The position numbers and the translations under genes are program-made. Below the pieces are notes generated by a model, which searched no databases, was not told the origin of the DNA, and was given only the letters and a program-made list of their open reading frames with translations. Below, piece by piece: positions 1 to 4,920 of a stretch of 5,122 nucleotides of DNA. The first letter of the stretch is position 1, and every line of letters begins with the position of its first letter. This DNA comes from Clostridiales bacterium (GTDB lineage: Bacteria; Bacillota; Peptococcia; DRI-13; UBA5745). The stretch lies in NCBI GenBank assembly GCA_009776595.1, contig WRNN01000068.1, forward strand, positions 2,224 to 7,345, in the 5' to 3' direction.

Positions 1-374
1 CCCATGTCGCAAAGGCGCCGCCATGAAGCCAGATCGGATATGTTATGGATCAGGTAATAGTCGATATAATCGGTTTTCAGCCTTACGAGCTGTTCCCGGA
101 ACCGGTTTTCAAAGTCCGTGCTGTTCCTGCATTTCTTGTGCGGCAGCTTCGTGGCAATAAACACCTCGTTCCGGAGATTGTGCTTGTGCAGGATATCGCC
201 CAATGTCGCCTCGCTATTGTTGTAGAGATACGCGGTATCAAAGTAGTTGACGCCTCCCCGGACAGCGGCGACGATCAGCTTTTCTGTCTTCGCGCGGTCA
301 AGGGGGAATCGCATACAGCCGAATCCGAGGACGGAAAGGGAATTTCCTGATTTTGGATCTGTGATATATTGCAT
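1..374 (-). CDS. Aldo/keto reductase, N-terminal 124 residues (runs off the left edge)
   Basis: NAD(P)H-dependent oxidoreductase of the aldo/keto reductase superfamily, cytosolic, substrate unknown. The reading frame opens at an ATG at 374-372 and stays open to base 1. Its ribosome site AAGGGAG (382-388) lies 7 nt upstream. All four residues of the AKR catalytic tetrad are present: Asp46 and Tyr51 in FDTAYLYNNSE, Lys76 in IATKLP, and His110 in YYLIHN. The opening MQYITDPKSGNSLSVLGFG and the LKTDYIDYYLIHN block resemble the clostridial AKRs of about 370 residues that carry a C-terminal 4Fe-4S ferredoxin-like segment. That C-terminus lies outside the window, so the subtype is an inference. The neighbour upstream on the same strand is the AlbA_2 protein, 136 nt away. 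I see no clear -35/-10 pair in that gap, but two inverted repeats are there. Confidence 0.93.
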   Translation of the reverse strand, partial: MQYITDPKSGNSLSVLGFGCMRFPLDRAKTEKLIVAAVRGGVNYFDTAYLYNNSEATLGDILHKHNLRNEVFIATKLPHKKCRNSTDFENRFREQLVRLKTDYIDYYLIHNISDLASWRRLCDM

Positions 375-404
375 ACTGCCGCTCCCTTATACAACGATTC
401 ATCC

Positions 405-416
405 TAACATGTGTTA
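405..416. promoter_or_regulatory. Short palindrome upstream of the aldo/keto reductase, possible operator
   Basis: TAACATGTGTTA is a 12-bp near-perfect palindrome (5-bp arms TAACA and TGTTA with a TG centre). It sits about 30 bases before the aldo/keto reductase start, where a repressor could act. No regulator is known to bind it. The operator role is inferred from position only, and a palindrome this short can occur by chance. Confidence 0.2.
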
Positions 417-427
417 ACGCCCATAAT

Positions 428-468
428 CCAATCGAAGCAGCATCCCCTTAGAAGAATGCTTTGATTGG
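428..468. repeat. Imperfect inverted repeat in the gap between the AlbA_2 and aldo/keto reductase genes
   Basis: Arms 428-439 and 457-468 pair over 12 bp around a 17-nt loop. The one imperfect position is a G-U wobble if read from the plus strand and a C-A mismatch if read from the minus strand. No T-run follows on either side, so it is not a canonical intrinsic terminator. It could still mark the 3' end of the AlbA_2 transcript or be a relic of a small element. A smaller hairpin, CAAGC-AAG-GCTTG, lies close by near 492-504. Confidence 0.35.
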
Positions 469-510
469 GTTCTGAGCAATAGATAAGTCCAAGCAAGGCT
501 TGCCCAAAAT

Positions 511-1209
511 CTATAATAGTTCCCAGTGCCCGGCTTTTGCTGACCCAGTGTGACGGATTTTATTCTGCTTTTTCAGAGTCGCTATATCACGTTCCACCGT
601 CCTTTTTGGGATGCTAAGTTTATCTGCGATTGCTGTTATCGTAATTTGATAATCGTTTTCAATCACCTGAATGATCCTGTTAAAACGATTTTCATTTTCG
701 CTGCCATTTACACCGCCATCACCGCCATTTACACCGCCATTTACACCGCCATTTACACCGCCATCACCGCCAATGGCGTTATACTCGCAGTTTGATTTTG
801 CAGTTTGCATTTTACCTATATTTGCGTCGAACGAATAGGCGTCGTCCACACGGTCATAGATTACCTTTTTAAAGCTGTGAACCTCCGAACTCGGCGGGAC
901 GTGGATACGGATGATCTTCCTGCCCCTGTATTCCAAGACCTCCGGCGCAAGGTAAACTGTGGGCGATATTATTTCGGGGTTACCCACCATGGAGATAAAG
1001 TTTTTAATTATATCGGGGATGAACCTTTCAGGAACTCCGGAAATGCCGCCATCATCCTCCACGCCGAGATAGATATCTCCACCGAAACGATTCAGAAACG
1101 AACACACAGTTTCGAAAGTGTCTGCTTCAACCTTTCCGCCGCATCGTTTGAACTCTACGGCGACGGTTTCACCAACCGCAAAGGTGGTTTCAAGTTTTTG
1201 TACATCCAT
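511..1209 (-). CDS. Compact AlbA_2 (Schlafen-like) protein with C-terminal winged helix-turn-helix
   Basis: A 232-residue probable nucleic-acid-binding regulator. Residues ~13-125 match the AlbA_2 domain: GETVAVEFKR at 13-22 (key Glu19, Phe20, Lys21), then FLNRFGGDIYLGVEDDGGISGV at 38-59 and an Arg/Lys-rich strand at 95-104. Residues 147-169 are a low-complexity Gly-Gly-Val-Asn / Gly-Gly-Asp linker. Residues ~176-232 form a winged helix with a likely recognition helix around 201-214 (Thr204, Arg207, Asp208). Full-length relatives that I recall are about 450-500 residues and have a GHKL-type ATPase-like domain between these parts. Here that middle is missing although the frame is intact, so this is either an internally deleted gene or a natural short form. 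The ATG at 1209 is preceded by GGGAGG (1220-1225) at 10 nt. Its target and physiological role are unknown. Confidence 0.8.
   Translation of the reverse strand: MDVQKLETTFAVGETVAVEFKRCGGKVEADTFETVCSFLNRFGGDIYLGVEDDGGISGVPERFIPDIIKNFISMVGNPEIISPTVYLAPEVLEYRGRKIIRIHVPPSSEVHSFKKVIYDRVDDAYSFDANIGKMQTAKSNCEYNAIGGDGGVNGGVNGGVNGGDGGVNGSENENRFNRIIQVIENDYQITITAIADKLSIPKRTVERDIATLKKQNKIRHTGSAKAGHWELL
703..771. repeat. 12/9-bp in-frame tandem repeat encoding a Gly-Gly-Val-Asn linker
   Basis: On the plus strand the units are gccatttacacc (12 bp, at 703, 724, 736 and 748) and gccatcacc (9 bp, at 715 and 760). A final gcc ends the tract at 771. Read on the minus strand, they encode GGVN and GGD units joining the AlbA_2 and winged-helix domains. 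The 12-bp copies are identical, which suggests recent slippage or recombination. Because both unit lengths are multiples of three, copy-number change would alter linker length without shifting the frame. Confidence 0.9.
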
Positions 1210-1286
1210 CCGCTTCCTGCCTCCCGGGAATTAAGTATTAGCCCCTCTTCTATAAATCCTGTAGGTATTTATGCACTGTCTTAATG

Positions 1287-1323
1287 CGCCGACTATACCG
1301 CAAAGGTATAGCCGGCGTTTTTT
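1287..1323 (+). terminator. Rho-independent terminator on the plus strand with no evident upstream gene
   Basis: Arms 1287-1299 and 1305-1317 form a 13-position stem with one A-C mismatch and a GCAAA loop. Six T residues follow at 1318-1323. Only the plus orientation has the T-run. Read from the minus strand the mismatch becomes a G-U pair, but no T-run follows. The nearest real gene to the left is on the opposite strand and starts at 1209, so the transcript this terminator served is not visible. It may be a relic of a deleted gene. Confidence 0.7.
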
Positions 1324-1626
1324 GCGTTCTCTAAATATGACATTTCGTGATAACGGCAATATACCCGGACAGGGTACCGACTATTGATGTTGACGGTAGC
1401 CCACCCAACATATATTACCATTTCTCTGCCAAAGTTACAAGCTGCTTTCAGGTTAGTTCTGCTTTAGGTAATCAGCGTATAAACACAAAACGACGAAAAT
1501 TATTAGTTTGTATGCTACAATAACAATAATTATTAAATATCTGTTTATACTTATAAGATTTTCTTGTATTCAACTTAAAAAGGCTAAAATAAAACAAGTT
1601 TTCTTAAGCTTAAAGTTGCTTGGTTC
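1324..1626. other. Non-coding, AT-rich stretch before the IS21 end
   Basis: I see no gene here on either strand. From 1501 to 1620 only 25 of 120 bases are G or C. The region holds a small TACCC-GGACA-GGGTA hairpin (1362-1376) and the 10-bp palindrome TTAAGCTTAA (1604-1613). Because the IS remnant starts at 1627 and an antitoxin tail follows it, this stretch may contain the original upstream region of the antitoxin gene. I found no convincing ribbon-helix-helix coding sequence in it to prove that. Confidence 0.6.
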
Positions 1627-1955
1627 TGTACACTTAAAGTAAAAATCCCCACTTTTGCAAAGCGAAATTTCCCAGTCGGCAGAGCGTCGTTGCAAAAGAA
1701 CTCCAAACAATATATTCTTGTGGAGTAATAAACCACAAGGGAGTGATAGGAGATTTGCTTACAATGACAAAACAACACGAGATCCGGGAAGCATTTTATG
1801 TCAAAGGAAGGAGCATCAGCACCATCGCCGGGGATTTCGGGGTGGATCGCAAGACAGTGCGCAGGTACCTGGACAAGAACGACTGGAACGAGCTGCCACC
1901 GAAAGAGACCATGCCGATAAGAGAACTGCCGAAACTAGAGCCGTTCAAGCCAATC
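1627..1955 (+). mobile_element. IS21-family remnant: left end plus 5' part of istA
   Basis: The element appears to start at TGTACACTTAAAG (1627), which fits the TGT-ACA type of IS21-family ends. Two related blocks, AAAGTAAAAATCCCCACT (1636-1653) and AAAGCGAAATTTCCCAGT (1659-1676), match at 13 of 18 positions with a 23-bp pitch. Repeated terminal blocks of this kind are characteristic of IS21 ends. A perfect 9-bp inverted repeat, CTTTTGCAA (1652-1660) and TTGCAAAAG (1690-1698), is also present. The istA start follows, and transposase similarity stops at about 1955. The catalytic DDE domain, istB and the right end are absent, so the remnant cannot move by itself. The right boundary is estimated from where the protein stops resembling IstA. 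Confidence 0.7.
1690..1716 (+). promoter_or_regulatory. Weak candidate promoter inside the IS21 left end
   Basis: TTGCAA (1690-1695) and TATATT (1711-1716) resemble -35 and -10 boxes, with a 15-bp spacer that is shorter than ideal. The pair lies about 50 bases before the start of the IstA-antitoxin fusion. If it works, the IS end would now drive the toxin-antitoxin pair. This rests only on box similarity and position. Confidence 0.25.
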
Positions 1956-2072
1956 AGGGAGCATGAAGCGGAAAAGGTACAAGATAGTATAAAATACTAT
2001 TCCCATACAGAAGTCAAAGAAATCCTTGGTTACGTTGATGTTTTCTGTAATATATTCAGAAAAAGCCACTAA
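1764..2072 (+). CDS. Chimeric protein: IstA helix-turn-helix fused to a RelB-type antitoxin tail
   Basis: A 102-residue fusion. Residues 1-64 resemble the N-terminus of IS21 transposase IstA: MTKQHEIREAFYVKGRSIS, a helix-turn-helix at ~17-37 (SISTIAGDFGVDRKTVRRYL), then the DWNELPP and KLEPFKPI segments. From about residue 65 the sequence changes to EAEKVQDSIKYYSHTEVKEILG, which resembles the C-terminal toxin-binding tail of RelB/DinJ-type antitoxins (the Y(S/T)-H/F-x-E/D-V-x-K-x-LG pattern). An intact RelE-type toxin follows. The last 12-13 residues look like run-on past the usual antitoxin end. The ATG at 1764 has AGGAG (1748-1752) 11 nt upstream. A TTG at 1755, served by AAGGGAG (1737-1743), is also possible and would match IstA proteins that begin MLTMT. 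It might neutralise the toxin while binding DNA through the transposase HTH, or it might be only a scar. Confidence 0.72.
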   Translation: MTKQHEIREAFYVKGRSISTIAGDFGVDRKTVRRYLDKNDWNELPPKETMPIRELPKLEPFKPIREHEAEKVQDSIKYYSHTEVKEILGYVDVFCNIFRKSH

Positions 2073-2301
2073 ATCACTTCAACAGCTAGATAGGCCCACC
2101 GCCGCAAGGATATACGGGTGGATTGATAAAAATCTTGATGGCTGCGACAATCCGCGAATACATGGAAAGACACTTGACCGTGACCTTAATGGCTACTGGC
2201 GTTATAGGTTTGGCGATTACAAGCTTATAGCGTACATACATGACGAGCCACTGAGAATAGAGATTATCAGAGCAGGTCGCAGACGAGAGGTCTACGAATA
2301 G
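2038..2301 (+). CDS. RelE/ParE-family toxin of a type II toxin-antitoxin system
   Basis: An 87-residue toxin of usual family length. RelE-type members are cytosolic, ribosome-dependent mRNA interferases; ParE-type members act on gyrase. The features seen are IYSEKATKSLQQLDRPTA with a first helix, WIDKNLDGCDNPR, HGKTL (42-46), the core WRYRFGDYKLIAYI (54-67), and the C-terminal strand AGRRREVYE (79-87) with basic residues and Tyr86 where RelE proteins carry catalytic Arg/Tyr. Relatives I recall usually have GHR where this protein has GRR. The pattern favours the RelE/StbE branch, but activity is inferred. The ATG at 2038 matches the family's M-x-x-V-x-(Y/F)-S start. It lacks a clear Shine-Dalgarno site and lies 35 nt inside the upstream chimeric gene in another frame, so translational coupling is likely. 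Confidence 0.85.
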   Translation: MFSVIYSEKATKSLQQLDRPTAARIYGWIDKNLDGCDNPRIHGKTLDRDLNGYWRYRFGDYKLIAYIHDEPLRIEIIRAGRRREVYE

Positions 2302-2322
2302 CACGTAGTCGCGCCATAATAC

Positions 2323-2328
2323 GGGAGG
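2323..2328 (+). promoter_or_regulatory. Ribosome binding site that decides the start of the stalk/DUF1266 gene
   Basis: GGGAGG directly abuts an in-frame ATG at 2329, which leaves no spacer for initiation there. The next in-frame ATG at 2341 is 12 nt away and begins a clean signal peptide (MKKRLMTLIVL). The start at 2341 is therefore preferred. Confidence 0.65.
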
Positions 2329-2340
2329 ATGACTAAAGAT

Positions 2341-3942
2341 ATGAAAAAGAGACTTATGACACTGATCGTTTTGACTATGATGCTGATGGCTTCGCCGACG
2401 CCAGCAGCCGATGTGGTTTCACCGTCACCACCATCATGGGTCCCGGCGCAGGAGTATATCGTATTCCCGGGCAGTGAGGTCTACAAAGAGGATACATGGG
2501 CAATAATACTAAAAATGCGATCCCTCGCCGAAAGCGGCAGAGCCGAAGACATCGCAGAGCTATCAGAGATGGCTGCGTCATATACTGCACCGAAGCTGAT
2601 GACCCTGGAAGTAGACCCGCTTGACAACGGCTATCATTTTGAGCTAGCTCTGATTGACTACAAGCTGAACCTTTCAGGCCATGACCCGCTGCTAGATGGC
2701 AAGAGCAGGCTTTTATACATAGCCAACCGAGAAAGTCAGGAAGAGATGAAGGCCGCCATGTGGAAAATGCGGGCTAGGGCCTGGAAGCCAACAGCAGTCA
2801 ATGACTCTGTCTTTAGGGAAGACCTCTTGGACCTGCTCCAATTCGACGACTTTGATCGTGACGCGTTTTTGCGGCACAAGGATTTTGACCCTGTCCGGGA
2901 TCGAGCCGTCTTTGCCACCCTGTCCGACACTTATGTGATGCTGGATGGCATACTGCTTATCAGCAATAACGCAAGAGTGACAGCCACCATCCACGACGGG
3001 CGTTCGCTTGTCCCCATCCGGGCTATATCGGAAGCCCTGGGCGCGACGGTGACATGGGATGACGCCACAAAGACAGTGACACTGGCCCGGGCCCAAAAGG
3101 TATTGAAGTTGACGATCGATCAAATCACAGCCACAGTAAACGGAAACAGCTTCAATCTGGACGTCGCTCCGGTCATCATAAACAACAGCACGATGCTACC
3201 GCTACGCTTCATCGCCGAACAGTTCTCACAGGACGTCCAGTATAAAGAAAAGCCACGGGTCATCCGTATCAGCGAAGACATGACGTTTCCCGGCGCCGGT
3301 GAAATGAAGCAATGGTTTATAGGCTGCGCAGCCATCATCGCGGAAGCCGATTCCGCATATAGTGCAGACCAGTTTTGCATGCTAAGGCGAAGTGAAAATG
3401 GCATCAATACAGCTCGCAGGATACTGGGCAGAAGCTGGGGTTGCAATTCCCGCGAGGATCTTATCGACACCATCCAAAGAATGACGAGCAACGGGCATAA
3501 CGCCAATTTCTTGTATGACGTCGAACTCATAAACTCACTGTCTGCACAGGATTTCGATAAACTGGTAGATCTTTCGGGAGACGTAGATAAGTATATGTTT
3601 CCCTATGTGAAAGCTCTGGGTGAAAAATGGGGCGCGAAAGGCATAGGGGCGTGGGACTGGTATCGTATGACGCACATCGCCGGTTGGGGTTACATCGCCG
3701 GCTACCTGGATCTATCCGAAGCCTTTGCACTGACTGCGCCGGCTATCCAAAAACTGAAGACAACTTTTTCTTCTTGGGAGGAAGCCAATGAAAACTACCT
3801 GGACGGATACGCCTATTGGTCCAGAACCGACGTCAACGAGAAAGTGTCCATATACAGCATGCGCCTCCAGGCGTATGACAGACTTAAAGCGTGGCAGGCG
3901 GAAGGTAATCGTCTATATTTCGACCCATCCCTCTGGAAGTGA
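2341..3942 (+). CDS. Secreted protein with copper-amine-oxidase-like stalk domain and C-terminal DUF1266
   Basis: A 533-residue exported protein. Residues 1-24 are a type I signal peptide: KKR, a hydrophobic stretch LMTLIVLTMMLM, and likely cleavage near TPAA-D. No lipobox cysteine is seen. Residues ~25-198 are an unclassified, helix-rich segment. Residues ~199-313 match the stalk domain (Cu_amine_oxidN family): VMLDGILL, DGRSLVPIRAISEALGATVTWD, the KTVTL strand, and a second half with MLPLRFIAEQF. This domain is common in clostridial surface and secreted proteins and does not imply amine oxidase activity. Residues ~321-533 match DUF1266: RRILGRSWGCNSREDL, GAWDWYRMTHIAGWGYIAGYL and SSWEEANENYLDGYAYWS. 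Its biochemical role is unknown. The gene starts 39 nt after the toxin stop with no clear promoter between them, so read-through transcription is plausible. No terminator is visible after the stop, and its last 30 nt overlap the broken Nudix frame on the other strand. Confidence 0.88.
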   Translation: MKKRLMTLIVLTMMLMASPTPAADVVSPSPPSWVPAQEYIVFPGSEVYKEDTWAIILKMRSLAESGRAEDIAELSEMAASYTAPKLMTLEVDPLDNGYHFELALIDYKLNLSGHDPLLDGKSRLLYIANRESQEEMKAAMWKMRARAWKPTAVNDSVFREDLLDLLQFDDFDRDAFLRHKDFDPVRDRAVFATLSDTYVMLDGILLISNNARVTATIHDGRSLVPIRAISEALGATVTWDDATKTVTLARAQKVLKLTIDQITATVNGNSFNLDVAPVIINNSTMLPLRFIAEQFSQDVQYKEKPRVIRISEDMTFPGAGEMKQWFIGCAAIIAEADSAYSADQFCMLRRSENGINTARRILGRSWGCNSREDLIDTIQRMTSNGHNANFLYDVELINSLSAQDFDKLVDLSGDVDKYMFPYVKALGEKWGAKGIGAWDWYRMTHIAGWGYIAGYLDLSEAFALTAPAIQKLKTTFSSWEEANENYLDGYAYWSRTDVNEKVSIYSMRLQAYDRLKAWQAEGNRLYFDPSLWK

Positions 3943-4224
3943 AGCAGTATACGGCCACCCTGTTTCCCTTAACGGTTGCATCAATCCTCGTACACGCTCC
4001 CGCGTTTGAAACTTGCTCGCGAGACGATGACCGGCAACCCTTAGAGCCTCTGGTGTAGAACTGCTCCCGATTCCCGTCCTGCACCCCAGTTCTTCCGCCA
4101 GTTCCCGCTTTGCCGCTTCGCCCACTCTTTCGTCCGGATTCACAAAGCCCCCGGGCAGCGCCCAATGCCCCAGATACGGATGTCCGCCGCACCGTATAAG
4201 CAGGATGCTCAGTTCTTTTTCCAT
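3913..4224 (-). pseudogene. Broken Nudix hydrolase gene
   Basis: The frame from an ATG at 4224 gives MEKELSILLIRCGGHPYLG, then WALPGGFV. A full Nudix box G-x5-E-x7-R-E-U-x-E-E-x-G-U follows at residues 26-48 (4081-4149), with Gly26, Glu32, Arg40, Glu41, Glu44, Glu45 and Gly47. Nudix enzymes hydrolyse nucleoside diphosphates linked to another moiety. Directly after the box this frame loses family similarity, while the neighbouring frame from about 4084 reads VQDGNREQFYTRG, close to the expected G-V-x-D-x-x-x-E-Q-x-Y-T continuation. A one-base loss in the run CTGGGGTGC would explain this. The following β-strands (DPR-x-RV type) are not recognisable in any frame, and upstream codons to 4302 do not resemble a Nudix N-terminus. 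I therefore call it a degraded fragment, cut at its 5' side by the neighbouring IS. It overlaps the DUF1266 gene tail to tail by 30 nt. Confidence 0.65.
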
Positions 4225-4251
4225 ATTTTTCAAGAGCCACAAAATAGAAAC

Positions 4252-4290
4252 AGGCTCGTAACCCAAGCAATAGTAAAGGGTTACGAGCTT
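4252..4290 (-). terminator. Hairpin after the IS1634-like transposase remnant, possible weak terminator
   Basis: GCTCGTAACCC (4254-4264) and GGGTTACGAGC (4278-4288) are perfect 11-bp arms with a 13-nt loop. They extend by a G-U and an A-U pair to 13 pairs. On the minus strand, about 29 nt past the transposase stop, the stem is followed by GTTTCTATTTTG, an interrupted T-rich tail. It may be the terminator of the insertion element or part of its end. The Nudix similarity begins just beyond it. Confidence 0.45.
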
Positions 4291-4318
4291 CAATGTTTGC
4301 AAGGACCCCTTGTGTAAT

Positions 4319-4882
4319 TCAACCTTTTTTAGCTTGCCCCAAATTATTTTTTATCGACTGTAGCGTTATGTTCTTCTTGCCAAAATCCCTACCAAAGGCA
4401 GCGTTGATATCGTCGGTGATTTCATCAGCATAATCGAAAAGCCATAAGTTTTGGCTAAGGTGGCTGCAGGGTACCTTTTGTAGCGTTTCAGTGATTCTCT
4501 CCACGTCATAGGTCTTCTTGACCTCCGTCAGCATAGGCATTAGGGTCTGGGAGTCATGCCTGTTGCCCGGAAATACTTTGTACGAGATGGGCAAGCTATT
4601 TTTATCCAGCATGAGGCCCATTTGGACAATCGGGCTTTTTTTATTCTCTTTGGAAGGACCTTTCCTGCGTAGGTCGTCTTGTCGGTCAATGGAAAAGTAA
4701 TAATTGGTCACATCGTAATAGATGAGATCCGTCTGCCTGCCGTACTGCCTTGTCACCTGCTCATGGAGCTGGCGCTGCAAAGCGTCTCCGATTTCATGAA
4801 AGTGTGTAAGCGCACGGTAGACGTCGTCAAGGGAGAACCGGAAGCGGTCAAAACATGACAAGGGCTTTTCGCTTGCGCCCAA
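4319..4882 (-). pseudogene. IS1634-like (IS4-superfamily) transposase remnant with internal in-frame deletion
   Basis: A DDE transposase fragment. From the 4882 end the 187 open codons contain RFSLDDVYRALTHF, the first catalytic Asp in LIYYDVTNYYF (Asp57), then RRKGPSKE, PIVQMGL and LPISYKVFPGNRHDSQTL. Full-length relatives (about 550-600 residues) continue after Y-D-x-x-RI into IIVVADKG with the second Asp. Here, at residue 130 (about 4493), the sequence jumps to TETLQKVPCSHL and WLFDYADEITDDINAAFGRDFGKK, which is the normal extreme C-terminus ending in AKKG. The second Asp and the Glu are lost, so the protein cannot transpose. The short RI shared by both sides suggests deletion at microhomology. 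The TTG at 4880-4882 is not a true start: similarity seems to continue a little upstream (LGASEKPLS), and the N-terminus is missing. Confidence 0.82.
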
Positions 4883-4885
4883 ATG

Positions 4886-4894
4886 TGTTATGCT
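4886..4894 (+). promoter_or_regulatory. Candidate extended -10 promoter for the SDR gene
   Basis: TGTTATGCT fits the extended -10 pattern TG-n-TATnnT. The box ends 12 bases before the AGGAGGT ribosome site, which would give a leader of about 20 nt. No good -35 box stands 16-18 bases upstream. The motif lies at or inside the edge of the transposase remnant, antisense to it. Confidence 0.35.
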
Positions 4895-4906
4895 TTTTAA
4901 AAAAGC

Positions 4907-4913
4907 AGGAGGT
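4907..4913 (+). promoter_or_regulatory. Strong ribosome binding site of the SDR gene
   Basis: AGGAGGT stands 7 nt before the GTG at 4921. It fixes the start there, because no ATG opens this frame nearby and the Rossmann motif begins only 11 codons later. Confidence 0.85.
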
Positions 4914-4920
4914 GTCTGGT

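Noticed and set aside
45..350. Open plus-strand frame of 101 codons
   Set aside because: It is the shadow of the aldo/keto reductase, whose catalytic motifs are clear on the minus strand.
703..771. CRISPR-like array in the repeated gccatttacacc tract
   Set aside because: The units are directly contiguous without unique spacers and encode a known type of Gly-rich protein linker.
805..1284. Open plus-strand frame of 159 codons ending shortly before the terminator at 1287
   Set aside because: It is fully antisense to the AlbA_2 coding sequence, has no recognisable domain or good ribosome site, and its codons mirror the conserved minus-strand protein.
1564..1590. Promoter TTGTAT with TAAAAT before the IS21 end
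   Set aside because: The spacer is only 15 bp, and such boxes arise easily in a stretch of about 20% GC; nothing else supports it.
1584..1778. Minus-strand frame of 64 codons across the IS21 left end
   Set aside because: It has no similarity to known proteins and lies over the IS terminal repeats.
3884..4270. Minus-strand frame of 128 codons overlapping the Nudix fragment
   Set aside because: Only about a dozen codons (near 4046-4084) resemble a Nudix continuation; the rest is low-complexity shadow. It is treated as the frameshifted part of the pseudogene, not a gene.
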